Positions 56,471 through 64,000 of a DNA stretch of 64,000 nucleotides are shown here, piece by piece (the first letter of the stretch is position 1; the number at the start of each line of letters is the position of its first letter). The notes below the pieces were generated by a model that was not told the origin of the DNA, searched no databases, and was given only the letters and a program-made list of their open reading frames with translations. The stretch comes from an uncultured Ruminococcus sp. (lineage in GTDB: Bacteria > Bacillota > Clostridia > Oscillospirales > Ruminococcaceae): assembly GCF_934476685.1 (NCBI RefSeq), contig NZ_CAKSNX010000002.1, positions 124,001-188,000 of the forward strand. Reading direction: 5' to 3'. The translations under genes were made by a program, and so were the position numbers.

Positions 56471-57136
56471 ATGAAAAAAACAAGAAAATTAATTATATTT
56501 GATCTTGACGGAACATTGGTTAATTCAATATTCGATCTTGCCGACGCTACGAATATCGTTCTGGAAAGACATGGAATGCCTGCTCACGACGTTGAGGAAT
56601 ATAAGCATTTTGTAGGCAACGGAACGCTGAAGCTTATTGAAAGAGCCGTTCCCGAAAATGTACGCACACAGGAAACTGTACAGCAGCTGCATAAAGAGTT
56701 CTCTGAGGAATACAATAAGAGAGCCGTTGCAAAGACCCGTCCATATGACGGCATAAAGCAGGTGCTTGAAACCCTTTCTGCTGACGGCTGTATGCTTGCA
56801 GTGGCTTCCAATAAGCCTGATAAGTTCACCGGCTTTATTGTAGAAACTCTGTTCGGACGTGATACGTTCGATATGATCTGCGGTAAAAAGGAGGGCGTAC
56901 CCACAAAGCCTGCGCCTGATATAATCTATGGTATAATGAACAGCCTCGACGCACAAAAAGATAATACAGTTATAGTGGGAGATTCCGACGTAGACGTTTT
57001 GACAGCGCATAACGCAGGCTTAAAATGCATCGGCTGCTGCTGGGGATTCAGAGGAGAGTCTGAACTGAAAAATGCAGGCGCAGATATCATTGCGCAAAAG
57101 CCTGAGGACATAGTAAAAGCAGCGCAGAAAGTTTAA
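56471..57136 (+). CDS. HAD hydrolase, phosphoglycolate phosphatase-like
   Basis: A 221-residue HAD phosphatase. Motif I is FDLDGTLVNS near residues 8-17, motif II lies in AVASNKPDK, the motif III Lys is in PTKPAPDI, and motif IV is VGDSDVDVLTA. The helical cap is of the Gph type, whose members hydrolyse 2-phosphoglycolate or similar compounds, so the substrate is uncertain. ATG 56471 rather than the GTG three bases upstream is taken as the start; the ribosome binding site is weak. Followed 24 bp later by an acyl-CoA synthetase gene. Confidence 0.87.
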   Translation: MKKTRKLIIFDLDGTLVNSIFDLADATNIVLERHGMPAHDVEEYKHFVGNGTLKLIERAVPENVRTQETVQQLHKEFSEEYNKRAVAKTRPYDGIKQVLETLSADGCMLAVASNKPDKFTGFIVETLFGRDTFDMICGKKEGVPTKPAPDIIYGIMNSLDAQKDNTVIVGDSDVDVLTAHNAGLKCIGCCWGFRGESELKNAGADIIAQKPEDIVKAAQKV

Positions 57137-57160
57137 AGATCTTGATTTGGAGGATGCAGA

Positions 57161-58813
57161 ATGAATAACTTTTATAAGCAGTTTGTAAATGAGGAATTCG
57201 ATGAGAACGGTATACTCAGCAAGTTTGAGCTTAAGCTTAAGGATAACTTCAATTTCAGCTATGATGTTATAGATGCGATAGCAGCTATCCAGCCGGAGAA
57301 GAAAATTCTTCACTGGGTAAACGATCATGGCGGCGATGTTGAGTTCACTTATGAGGAGATGTCAAAGCTCAGCAACCAGTGTGCTAATATGATGCTGAAT
57401 CACGGCGTTAAAAAAGGCGATATGGTAATGGCTGTTCTTAAAAGACATTATGAGTTCTGGATACTTGCATACGGTCTTATGAAGATCGGCGCAGTTCTTA
57501 TCCCTGCAACAAGCCAGCTTATGAAGAAGGACTATACTTACAGATTTAAAGCTGCAACTGTAAAATATATCGTTGCAACATATGAGGACAATGTTACAGA
57601 TCATGTTGATGAGGCTTGTGAAGAGTATGAGGGTATGATCGAAAAGTTCATAACTCACGGCGAAAAGGAAGGCTGGACAGACTTTTTGTCCGAGCTGAAA
57701 AAATATCCTGACACACTTGAGAGAATACCTAATAGCAAGGACGATCCTATGCTTGCATATTTCAGCTCTGGTACAACAGGATATCCTAAAATGGTCCTCC
57801 ACGCTTATGCTTATGCCGCAGGCTCTATTTCAACAGCTAAGCATTGGCATCACGTTGATGAAACCTCTGTTCACCTTACGGTTTCCGAAACAGGCTGGGC
57901 AAAGTGTGCATGGGGCAAGATGTTTGGTCAGCTTACCTGCGGTGCTGAAGAATTTATCTATGATATGGACAGATTCCACCCAGACAAGCTCCTTGCAGTT
58001 CTCCAGAACTACAATATCACATCATTCTGCGCACCTCCGACAATGTACAGATTCTTCATCAAGGAAGGTCTTGGCAACTATGACCTCTCTAAACTGAGAT
58101 ATTCATGCGTTGCAGGTGAGGCTCTTAATGCAGAGGTATACAACCGTTGGAAGGAGTATACAGGACTTCAGCTTATGGAAGGCTTTGGTCAAACAGAAAC
58201 TGTTGTTATCGTAGCAAACTTCTTCGGTATGACACCAAAGCCGGGTTCAATGGGCAAGCCTTCACCGCTTTATGATGTTGATATCATAAAAGAGGACGGC
58301 ACTCCTTGCAAGGTGAACGAAACAGGCGAGATCGTTATTCGTGCTGAAAGAGGAAAGCACCCTGCACTCTTCAAAGAGTATTACAGAAATAAGGAAGTTA
58401 CTGACGCAGCATGGGCAGGCGGAGTTTATCATACAGGTGATACAGCTTACAGAGATGAGGACGGTTACTTCTGGTATGTCGGAAGAACAGATGACCTTAT
58501 CAAGGCATCAGGCTATCGTATCGGACCTTTCGAGATAGAGAGTATCCTTATGGAGCATCCTGCTGTATTGGAATGCGCTATCACAGCTGCTGACGATGCT
58601 ATCAGAGGCAAGGTAGTAAAGGCGACTATCATTCTGACAAAGAACTATAAGCCGTCTGACGAGCTTGCAAAGGAACTCCAGAACTATGTAAAGAAGTCAA
58701 CAGCTCCTTACAAGTATCCTAGAATAGTTGAGTTCGTTGATGAACTTCCAAAGACTATAAGCGGTAAGATCAGACGTGTCGAGATCAGAGAAAACGACAG
58801 CAAGAAAGACTGA
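57161..58813 (+). CDS. AMP-forming acyl-CoA synthetase
   Basis: A 550-residue adenylate-forming enzyme activating a carboxylic acid to its CoA thioester. The ATP loop YFSSGTTGYPKM near residue 205, MEGFGQTET, the hinge YVGRTDDLIKASGYRIGP and the C-terminal catalytic Lys in PKTISGKIRR are all present. Similarity is to medium-chain/acetyl-CoA synthetases; the acid is not evident. A GGAGG site precedes the ATG. It follows the HAD gene closely and ends at a terminator. Confidence 0.9.
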   Translation: MNNFYKQFVNEEFDENGILSKFELKLKDNFNFSYDVIDAIAAIQPEKKILHWVNDHGGDVEFTYEEMSKLSNQCANMMLNHGVKKGDMVMAVLKRHYEFWILAYGLMKIGAVLIPATSQLMKKDYTYRFKAATVKYIVATYEDNVTDHVDEACEEYEGMIEKFITHGEKEGWTDFLSELKKYPDTLERIPNSKDDPMLAYFSSGTTGYPKMVLHAYAYAAGSISTAKHWHHVDETSVHLTVSETGWAKCAWGKMFGQLTCGAEEFIYDMDRFHPDKLLAVLQNYNITSFCAPPTMYRFFIKEGLGNYDLSKLRYSCVAGEALNAEVYNRWKEYTGLQLMEGFGQTETVVIVANFFGMTPKPGSMGKPSPLYDVDIIKEDGTPCKVNETGEIVIRAERGKHPALFKEYYRNKEVTDAAWAGGVYHTGDTAYRDEDGYFWYVGRTDDLIKASGYRIGPFEIESILMEHPAVLECAITAADDAIRGKVVKATIILTKNYKPSDELAKELQNYVKKSTAPYKYPRIVEFVDELPKTISGKIRRVEIRENDSKKD

Positions 58814-58848
58814 TCGCAGAATAACAGCTGATAAATAAGTTAAATAGT

Positions 58849-58884
58849 AAGATCGCCCTGCTGAAAAAGCAAGGCGATCTTTTA
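58849..58884 (+). terminator. Intrinsic terminator
   Basis: AAGATCGCC (58849-58857) pairs with GGCGATCTT (58873-58881), followed by T. Confidence 0.85.
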
Positions 58885-58901
58885 TATGCCTGTTTTTGCT
58901 A

Positions 58902-58930
58902 TTGACTTTGTGCAGGCATTGTCATATAAT
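58902..58930 (+). promoter_or_regulatory. Promoter of the MATE transporter gene
   Basis: TTGACT (58902-58907), 17 bp, TATAAT (58925-58930), about 37 bp before the ATG. Confidence 0.7.
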
Positions 58931-58967
58931 ATAACAGCAGATAATTAATTAGAGGAAGTAATGGGAA

Positions 58968-60314
58968 ATGAGTTCACAGACCGCAGAAAAAGTTGATTTC
59001 GGCAGCGGAAGTATTTCAAAGCTTATCTTAAAGCTTGCGCCGCCTGTTATGCTTGCTCAGCTTATACAGGCGCTTTATAATATAATTGACAGTTTCTTTA
59101 TCGGCAGATATTCTGAAAAGGGACTTACGGCCCTGTCGGTGATCTATCCGATACAGCTGCTTATGATAGCTCTTGCTGTTGGAACAGGCGTAGGTATAAA
59201 TACCCTTATGTCACATTTTTTCGGCATAGGCAGGAACAGAAAGGCGCAGGAAGCCGCAGGCGTCGGAACGGTGCTTTCCATAGCCATGTGGATAGTGTTT
59301 GCCGTTGTCTGTTATCTTATAATGCCGTCTTACGGAAGAATGTCAACCGATTCAGATGAGGTAGTAAGATCAGTCACGATATACGGCAGGATAGTCTGCG
59401 TTTTCAGTGTCGGTCTTTTCACCGAAAGCGTATGGACGAAAATCTTACAGTCTGAGGGAAATATGAAACTCCCTATGGCAGCACAAATAATAGGTGCTGT
59501 TGTAAATATAATCTTAGATCCGCTGCTTATATGGGGAGTGTGGATATTCCCTAAAATGGGTATCGCAGGGGCGGCTTTGGCAACTGTCATAGGTCAGGCT
59601 GCTGCTGCGCTCATAGTAATGAAAAAAGGGTTCAGAAAACCTCCTGCTGTGAGAAAATTTCCGTCGCTCATAAAAAGGATATACAAGCTGGGATTTCCGA
59701 ATATATTGATGCAGTCTGCGTATACGATATACATACTGGGACTTAACCTTATTCTCAAAGAATTTTCCGATCAGGCTGTAACAGCCCTCGGTCTGTATTA
59801 TAAATGGCAGACGTTTTTCTTTATCCCCCTTGGTGCGCTCCAGACCTGCATAGTGCCTGTCATAAGCTTCAACTATGCGTCTGGCAGATATGTAAGGTGC
59901 AAAAAAACTCTTATTGATTCTGTGCTTATGGGAATGGCTCTGATGTTCATAGGTACGCTTTCTTTTGAGATTATCCCCAGTCAGCTTCTCAGCGTATTTT
60001 CAGGGGATCCCCTTGTAATTAAGATAGGAACAGTAGCTTTCCGCTGGATAGGAGCAAGCTTTATCCCAATGTCAGCATCTCTTATATTCCCTGTTTTCTT
60101 TCAGGCAATAGGATATTCGCTGCGCAGTTCACTTCTTACCATTGTGAGGACGGTAGTTCTCTTTGTCCCGCTGGCATGGCTCTTTTCAAGAGCAGGACTT
60201 GATTATTTCTGGATAACCTATCCTGTTACAGAAATTATAACAACTGCTATCGGATTTGTGATGTATAAACATTTTGAAAATGAAAACATAAAAACAAAAG
60301 CTGAAATTTCCTGA
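58968..60314 (+). CDS. MATE-family efflux transporter
   Basis: A 448-residue membrane protein with twelve predicted helices in two homologous halves, of the MATE (DinF/NorM) type that exports cationic compounds in exchange for Na+ or H+. Conserved features include the N-terminal MLAQLIQALYNIIDSFFIG stretch, GVGINTLMSHFFG and the second-half IPLGALQTCIVPVISFNYA. The substrate is unknown. Single gene with its own promoter and terminator. Confidence 0.92.
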   Translation: MSSQTAEKVDFGSGSISKLILKLAPPVMLAQLIQALYNIIDSFFIGRYSEKGLTALSVIYPIQLLMIALAVGTGVGINTLMSHFFGIGRNRKAQEAAGVGTVLSIAMWIVFAVVCYLIMPSYGRMSTDSDEVVRSVTIYGRIVCVFSVGLFTESVWTKILQSEGNMKLPMAAQIIGAVVNIILDPLLIWGVWIFPKMGIAGAALATVIGQAAAALIVMKKGFRKPPAVRKFPSLIKRIYKLGFPNILMQSAYTIYILGLNLILKEFSDQAVTALGLYYKWQTFFFIPLGALQTCIVPVISFNYASGRYVRCKKTLIDSVLMGMALMFIGTLSFEIIPSQLLSVFSGDPLVIKIGTVAFRWIGASFIPMSASLIFPVFFQAIGYSLRSSLLTIVRTVVLFVPLAWLFSRAGLDYFWITYPVTEIITTAIGFVMYKHFENENIKTKAEIS

Positions 60315-60337
60315 TATCGGGAAGTTTCAGCTTTTTT
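60297..60337. terminator. Intrinsic terminator at the end of the MATE gene
   Basis: AAAGCTGAAA and TTTCAGCTTT pair (60297-60306 with about 60325-60334), with TTTTTT after. The left arm overlaps the stop region. The convergent hcy-like operon ends here too. Confidence 0.75.
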
Positions 60338-60354
60338 AGTGAAGGTTTTGACTT

Positions 60355-60765
60355 TTATTCGATTATAAGCTCTTCTTTTTCAGCATCGCTGCCTGTGATC
60401 TTGAATGAGTTAAGTACAGGTTCGTCTGCGTTCATAAGAGAGAGGATCATATAGCTTGCCTTGCTGTCGTATGCAAGACGCTTATCTTCCTCTGAAGGAC
60501 GTGACGGGGATTCAGGGTGTGAATGCCAGTTGCCAAGTGGAACTGCTCCGTTCGCACGCATATCCTTTATAGCTGCAAGCTGCTCTTTCGGATCAAGTGA
60601 AAAATGTTCGTTAGAATGATCTATGTTTGTGAGCAGATACACCTTTGTGATGATCTTGTCATCGCCCTCTTTTACTCCGCCTATAAGACCGCAAGCCTCG
60701 TTAGGCAGCTCGCTTTTTGCATGAGCAAGTATCTTTTCGTAATCTGATCTTTTCAGCTTTATCAT
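60355..60765 (-). CDS. JAMM/MPN+ metalloprotease (HcyD-like)
   Basis: A 136-residue zinc protease of the Mov34/MPN/PAD-1 family. The JAMM motif is perfect: Glu23, then His81-Ser-His83-Pro, Ser91 and Asp94. Such small bacterial enzymes trim C-terminal residues from ubiquitin-like sulfur carriers. The carrier encoded two genes upstream ends GGGQ and needs exactly this. Start at ATG 60765, overlapping the ThiF-like stop by 4 bp (ATGA). Last gene of the sulfur operon. This reading rests on family knowledge of the Wolinella HcyD. Confidence 0.85.
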   Translation of the reverse strand: MIKLKRSDYEKILAHAKSELPNEACGLIGGVKEGDDKIITKVYLLTNIDHSNEHFSLDPKEQLAAIKDMRANGAVPLGNWHSHPESPSRPSEEDKRLAYDSKASYMILSLMNADEPVLNSFKITGSDAEKEELIIE

Positions 60766-61574
60766 AAATGTACACCATCGCATTCTGCCTGTTCATAGTC
60801 GATAAGCTCTGTGATAGTTGGGTGATCTCCGCATACTGCGCAGTTTTCTGTATGTTCAGGAAGCTTGACCTTTCTGAACTCCATTTTAAGTGCGTCATAT
60901 GTAAGAAGATATCCTGTGAGCAGATCGCCTACACCGAGGATATATTTTATTGCTTCCATAGCCTGTAAGCTGCCGATAACTCCGCCCATTGCTCCGATAA
61001 CGCCTGCCTGCTTGCAGGTAGGAACAGCGTCCTTCGGAGGAGGGTTCTTGAATACGCAGCGGTAGCATGGTCCCTGACCCGGAACATAAGTCATGAGCTG
61101 ACCTTTAAATCTGATGATACCTGCGTGTGAGAAAGGCTTTTTAGCCATTACGCAAGCGTCGTTGATAAGGAACTTAGCAGGGAAGTTGTCTGTTCCGTCG
61201 ATAACGAAATCATAATCCTTGATAAGATCCATAATGTTTTCGCTGTCAACGAAAGTACGGTAAGTGTTTACCTTTACATCAGGATTGAGCTTTTCCATAG
61301 TTTCCTTTGCAGACTGTACCTTTGCCTTGCCAACGTCCTCTGTTGCGTGAATGATCTGACGCTGGAGGTTTGAAAGATCAACTTCGTCTGCGTCTGCAAT
61401 GCCGATAGTACCTACGCCTGCTGCGGCAAGATACATAGCGGCAGGTGCACCCAGACCGCCTGCGCCGATGATAAGTACCTTTGCGTTAAGGAGCTTTTTC
61501 TGTCCCTTAGCGCCGACTTCTTTAAGAATGATATGGCGTGAGTAACGCTCTATCTGTTCATCTGTAAATGCCAT
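60762..61574 (-). CDS. ThiF/MoeB-like E1 activating enzyme (HcyF-like)
   Basis: A 270-residue E1-like enzyme that adenylates the C-terminal Gly of a ThiS/MoaD-type carrier. GAGGLGAPAAMYLAAAGVG near residues 37-55 is the ATP-binding loop, DLSNLQRQI holds the catalytic Arg, and CYRC plus CAVC are the zinc Cys pairs. There is no rhodanese domain, so sulfur must come from a partner. The start overlaps the carrier gene's stop by one base, so the pair is coupled. Confidence 0.92.
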   Translation of the reverse strand: MAFTDEQIERYSRHIILKEVGAKGQKKLLNAKVLIIGAGGLGAPAAMYLAAAGVGTIGIADADEVDLSNLQRQIIHATEDVGKAKVQSAKETMEKLNPDVKVNTYRTFVDSENIMDLIKDYDFVIDGTDNFPAKFLINDACVMAKKPFSHAGIIRFKGQLMTYVPGQGPCYRCVFKNPPPKDAVPTCKQAGVIGAMGGVIGSLQAMEAIKYILGVGDLLTGYLLTYDALKMEFRKVKLPEHTENCAVCGDHPTITELIDYEQAECDGVHL

Positions 61575-61780
61575 TACTGTCCGCCTCCCATGAAGTAAAG
61601 AAATTCAACTACATCTCCGTCTTTAAGAACTGTGCTTTCAAATGCGCCGCTTTCAACGAATTCATCATTGATAGTAACTGTAACGTACTCAGGTGTTTCT
61701 ACCTTTTCGTCAATTACCAGCTGTGCAACTGTAAGACCTTCTGCGACTTCCTTTTTGTTTCCTGCAACTGTGATATTCAT
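61574..61780 (-). CDS. ThiS/MoaD-like sulfur carrier with capped C-terminus (HcyS-like)
   Basis: A 68-residue ubiquitin-fold carrier. The family core (LTVAQLVID, YVTVTINDEFV, LKDGDVVEFLYFMGGG) is clear. Normally the chain ends in Gly-Gly, which becomes the thiocarboxylate; here one extra residue follows (GGGQ), so the protein must be cut before activation. A JAMM protease in the same operon can do this. It is coupled by one-base overlaps to the thioredoxin gene before and the ThiF-like gene after. A role in thiamine synthesis (as ThiS) is less likely because no thi genes are nearby. Confidence 0.9.
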   Translation of the reverse strand: MNITVAGNKKEVAEGLTVAQLVIDEKVETPEYVTVTINDEFVESGAFESTVLKDGDVVEFLYFMGGGQ

Positions 61781-62109
61781 TATACATTCTCCTGTTCGAT
61801 CTTATTTATTGTTTCAGCAAGCTGTGCTTTTTTCACAGCTCCTGTAAGTCTTGCTTTTTCTTCGCCGTTCCTGAAAAATATCAGGGTCGGTACTGATGTT
61901 ACGCCGTATTCGGCAGCAGCTTCAGCGTCAAAATTGATATTGAGCTTTACAAGCTTGATGTTTTCGGGATCACTTTCTTCTGTTTCCGCAAGCAGCGGTG
62001 ACATTCTTTTGCATGGTATGCATGAATCGGAATAGAAATCCGCAATAACAAGCTTATCCTTTTCTGAGATCTCAGCCTTTATAGTCTGTGTGTTAGCTCT
62101 TACCGCCAT
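61780..62109 (-). CDS. Thioredoxin-like protein
   Basis: A 109-residue thioredoxin fold with active site Cys30-Ile-Pro-Cys33 in DSCIPCKRM in place of the usual CGPC, and the cis-Pro in TSVPTLIFF. In the sulfur operon it may provide electrons for reductive release of sulfur or reduce persulfides, but it could also be a general thioredoxin. Starts one base inside the TusA-like stop (TAATG) and overlaps the carrier gene likewise. Confidence 0.9.
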   Translation of the reverse strand: MAVRANTQTIKAEISEKDKLVIADFYSDSCIPCKRMSPLLAETEESDPENIKLVKLNINFDAEAAAEYGVTSVPTLIFFRNGEEKARLTGAVKKAQLAETINKIEQENV

Positions 62110-62354
62110 TAATCTCCCACCTTTTCTACAATAAGGTCGTATGTGCCGTCCTCATTGTTGATGAGCTTGAGGATCTTGTGACCCTCTTCCTTTATGCTTC
62201 TCGGAACGTTCTGAACAGGTTCTCCGTCATTCATTCTGATGGAAAGTATCTGTCCTTCGTCAAGCTCTTCGAGAGCGACCTTTGCCTTTACGAATGTCGT
62301 AGGGCAAACCACATTTGTTATATCTACTGTATCGTCGATCTTGTAATCAGCCAT
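62109..62354 (-). CDS. TusA-like sulfur carrier protein
   Basis: An 81-residue SirA/TusA-family protein. The sulfur-bearing Cys17 is in NVVCPTTFVKAKVALEEL; the family's usual CPxP reads CPTT here. These proteins move persulfide sulfur between enzymes. ATG 62354 with a GGAGG site is the start; the longer open frame up to 62450 has no good site. It overlaps the sulfite reductase end by 8 bp. In this operon it may ferry sulfide sulfur towards the ThiS-like carrier, which is inference. Confidence 0.88.
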   Translation of the reverse strand: MADYKIDDTVDITNVVCPTTFVKAKVALEELDEGQILSIRMNDGEPVQNVPRSIKEEGHKILKLINNEDGTYDLIVEKVGD

Positions 62355-63210
62355 TGTTGTATACCTCCAATATTCTCTTCTCAAATTTTTCTCTGCCCAC
62401 TCTGTCGATAGTGAACTTGAATCTTTCGCCTGCATTTGCGTTTTCTTCAAAGAACTTGATAGCAGCGTCGCAGATCTTCATAAGCTTTTCTTTGTCCTCG
62501 ATGAATGGGATAATAGTTTCTCCCTTGTTGATGCTGTTTCCGAAAAGTCCGCCGAAAGAAACTATGTAACCGTGAACAGTATCCCATGCCTCAGTAGGAC
62601 AGGCTTTGAAGCAGCGGCCGCAGAAGTTGCACTTGCTCTTATCAACGATTATCTTTCCGTCCTCGATAGTGATAGCCTTCTGTCTGCAAGCCTTTTCGCA
62701 TACGCCGCAGTGGATACACTGATCTTCGTTCCACTCAACTTTGATTCCGCCTTTTATGCCAAGGTCGTTTTCCTCAGCCTTAAGGCAGTTGTTCTGACAG
62801 CCTGTGATGCCGAACTTGAACTTGTGCGGAAGCTCTCTTGCGAAGTATCTGTCGTCAAGCTCCTTAGCCAGTGCGTATGTATCTATACATCCGCTTGGAC
62901 ATACCGCAGCGCCCTGACAGGCTGTAATGGTTCTTACTCTCGGTCCGCATACGCCCGGTTCAACTTCACCCTCTGCAAGTGCAGCCTTAACTTCTTCAAC
63001 GTCATTGAGCTTTATAAAAGGTATCTCAACACTCTGACGTGATGTAAGGTGAACGTGTCCCTCGCCGAATTTGTCAGCGACCTCCGCAATTTTAGCAAGC
63101 TGCTTTGCTGTAAGGTTTCCGCCCACAACTCTCAGTCTGAGTGAAAAATTATTTTTCTGTTTCTGGCGCATAAAGCCGCCTTTTTTTAGTGTAGCATAAT
63201 CTACTGCCAT
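62347..63210 (-). CDS. Siroheme sulfite reductase-type protein with ferredoxin clusters
   Basis: A 287-residue protein. The siroheme-[4Fe-4S] ligand motif is C98-x5-C104 and C138-x3-C142; two ferredoxin-type 4Fe-4S motifs follow at C165/168/171/175 and C194/197/200/204. The first 90 residues form the sulfite/nitrite reductase ferredoxin-like half-domain. This compact layout resembles assimilatory-type dissimilatory-sulfite-reductase-like proteins of anaerobes. It presumably reduces sulfite to sulfide for the carrier pathway. Start at the ATG after an AGGAGG site, 24 bp behind metY. Confidence 0.88.
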   Translation of the reverse strand: MAVDYATLKKGGFMRQKQKNNFSLRLRVVGGNLTAKQLAKIAEVADKFGEGHVHLTSRQSVEIPFIKLNDVEEVKAALAEGEVEPGVCGPRVRTITACQGAAVCPSGCIDTYALAKELDDRYFARELPHKFKFGITGCQNNCLKAEENDLGIKGGIKVEWNEDQCIHCGVCEKACRQKAITIEDGKIIVDKSKCNFCGRCFKACPTEAWDTVHGYIVSFGGLFGNSINKGETIIPFIEDKEKLMKICDAAIKFFEENANAGERFKFTIDRVGREKFEKRILEVYNNG

Positions 63211-63234
63211 ATTTATATCCTCCTCTGTATCTTA

Positions 63235-64000
63235 TCAGAGTTTTTCTATTGATTGTCTGAAATCTTCTATAAGATCTTCAATATCCTCTATTCCCACGCT
63301 TATGCGGATACTGTCCTCAAAAACTCCTGCGTTTGTTTTCTGTTCCTCACTGCTGTGAGTGTAAATAGTGCTTGCGGGGTGAATGACCAGCGTTCTTACA
63401 TCGCCGATATTCGTTGCATTGGTAGCAAGCTTAAGACCATTTATAAGCTTGAACGCTCTTTCTTTCGATCCCGCTCTGATAGTGAGTATCGCACCGCCTT
63501 TGCCTTTCAGCTGGCTCTGACAGAGATCGTAGTAAGGATTATCCTTTAAAGCAGGATAATTTACATCGATATCGCTGTATCCTTTAAAGAATTCAGCAAG
63601 TTGAAGAGCGTTGCTGCAACATCGTTCCATTCGCAGACCTAAGGTTTCCATACCGACACTGTTCATAAAAGCGTTCATCGGTGCAAGACAGCCGCCCACA
63701 TTTCTCCATATGCCGTTTCTCAGCTTTGCGAGATATGCGAACTTGCCGAACTTTTTATACTCTGCAAGCCCTGGAAATTTTTCATAATTCCATTTGAACT
63801 TTCCGCTGTCAACGATTATTCCGCTTATGGAATTTCCTCCGCCGTTTATGTATTTTGAAGTGGAGTGAACGATTATGTCTGCTCCGAAATCGGCAGGATT
63901 TATAAGGTACGGTGTTGCCGTTGTGCTGTCGATTATAAGCGGTATGCCTCTTGAATGAACAAGCTCGGAAACTGATCTGAGGTCAACTATCTCAAGTCCC
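63235..64000 (-). CDS. metY: O-acetylhomoserine sulfhydrylase, 3' part only
   Basis: The C-terminal 254 residues of a Cys/Met-metabolism PLP enzyme; the frame is open to the end of the window, so the gene begins beyond it. The PLP lysine is in HSTSKYINGGG, preceded by DSTTATPYLINP, and followed by FAYLAKLRNGIWRNVGG and the C-terminal VIHPASTIYTHSSEEQ and SVGIEDIEDLI blocks. MetY-type enzymes form homocysteine from O-acetylhomoserine and sulfide. The downstream genes suggest that sulfur is delivered from the ThiS-like carrier. A shorter frame from 63699 is internal. Confidence 0.9.
   Translation of the reverse strand, partial: GLEIVDLRSVSELVHSRGIPLIIDSTTATPYLINPADFGADIIVHSTSKYINGGGNSISGIIVDSGKFKWNYEKFPGLAEYKKFGKFAYLAKLRNGIWRNVGGCLAPMNAFMNSVGMETLGLRMERCCSNALQLAEFFKGYSDIDVNYPALKDNPYYDLCQSQLKGKGGAILTIRAGSKERAFKLINGLKLATNATNIGDVRTLVIHPASTIYTHSSEEQKTNAGVFEDSIRISVGIEDIEDLIEDFRQSIEKL

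Noticed and set aside
61574..61780. Thiamine-synthesis ThiS
   Set aside because: No thiamine genes are near, the C-terminus is capped, and a JAMM protease, sulfite reductase and metY accompany it.
63235..63699. Separate 154-residue gene
   Set aside because: It is the C-terminal part of the metY frame, which continues to the window end with conserved PLP-site residues.

Overview
The window looks like a chromosomal segment of a low-to-mid-GC Gram-positive Clostridia member. The best guess is a Ruminococcus-like gut bacterium (Oscillospiraceae). The reasons are strong AGGAGG-type ribosome binding sites, TTGACA-17-TATAAT promoters throughout, frequent GTG/TTG starts, the Firmicutes order phoH-ybeY-dgkA-era-yqzL-recO, gatCAB, a lysine riboswitch and lipoprotein/FN3 secreted proteins. 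Genus is inference. There are no phage, transposase or CRISPR genes; this is mostly core genome.

Layout. 1-7.7 kb: the 3' end of an unrecognised gene, a PP2C phosphatase, a HAD phosphatase, phosphoglucomutase, an alpha/beta hydrolase coupled to YifB/ComM, and a small lipoprotein. 7.8-22.4 kb: the information-processing block rpoB-rpoC, an inserted ECF-type sigma/membrane partner pair, rpsL-rpsG-fusA and tuf, with near-consensus promoters. 22.5-29.2 kb: a degenerate CPBP membrane protein with tadA, a four-copy 97-bp tandem repeat just 3' of a tRNA-Leu(CAA), a CheY-like plus CheX-like pair, the SRP RNA, and dnaX-ybaB-recR. 29.2-34.8 kb: a secreted FN3/transglutaminase-like protein, ilvE, an XRE membrane regulator, and mgtE behind a ~175-nt unassigned leader. 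34.8-40.1 kb: ligA-gatC-gatA-gatB. 40.2-46.5 kb (minus): phoH-ybeY-dgkA-era-yqzL-recO-mutS2. 46.6-51.8 kb: a foldase-like lipoprotein, then asd-GNAT-dapA-dapB (minus) under a lysine riboswitch. 51.9-55.6 kb: the queuosine genes queA and tgt bracketing a PAS protein and a metallophosphoesterase. 55.7-60.3 kb: an MntP-like exporter without a canonical start codon, a HAD phosphatase, an AMP-forming acyl-CoA synthetase and a MATE transporter. 60.4-64 kb (minus): metY (cut by the window end), siroheme sulfite reductase, TusA-like, thioredoxin, ThiS-like carrier ending GGGQ, ThiF-like E1 and JAMM protease.

The most notable system is the last one. It matches in content the protein-thiocarboxylate homocysteine pathway described in Wolinella succinogenes: sulfite is reduced, sulfur is loaded on a small carrier whose C-terminal residue must first be clipped by a JAMM protease, and MetY takes sulfur from the carrier. 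Here the genes are overlapped into one operon and accompanied by TusA- and thioredoxin-like proteins. Other points for a second look are the repeat array beside tRNA-Leu, the mgtE leader, the perfect inverted repeat around the rpoBC promoter, the missing mntP start codon, and the isolated CheY/CheX-like pair.
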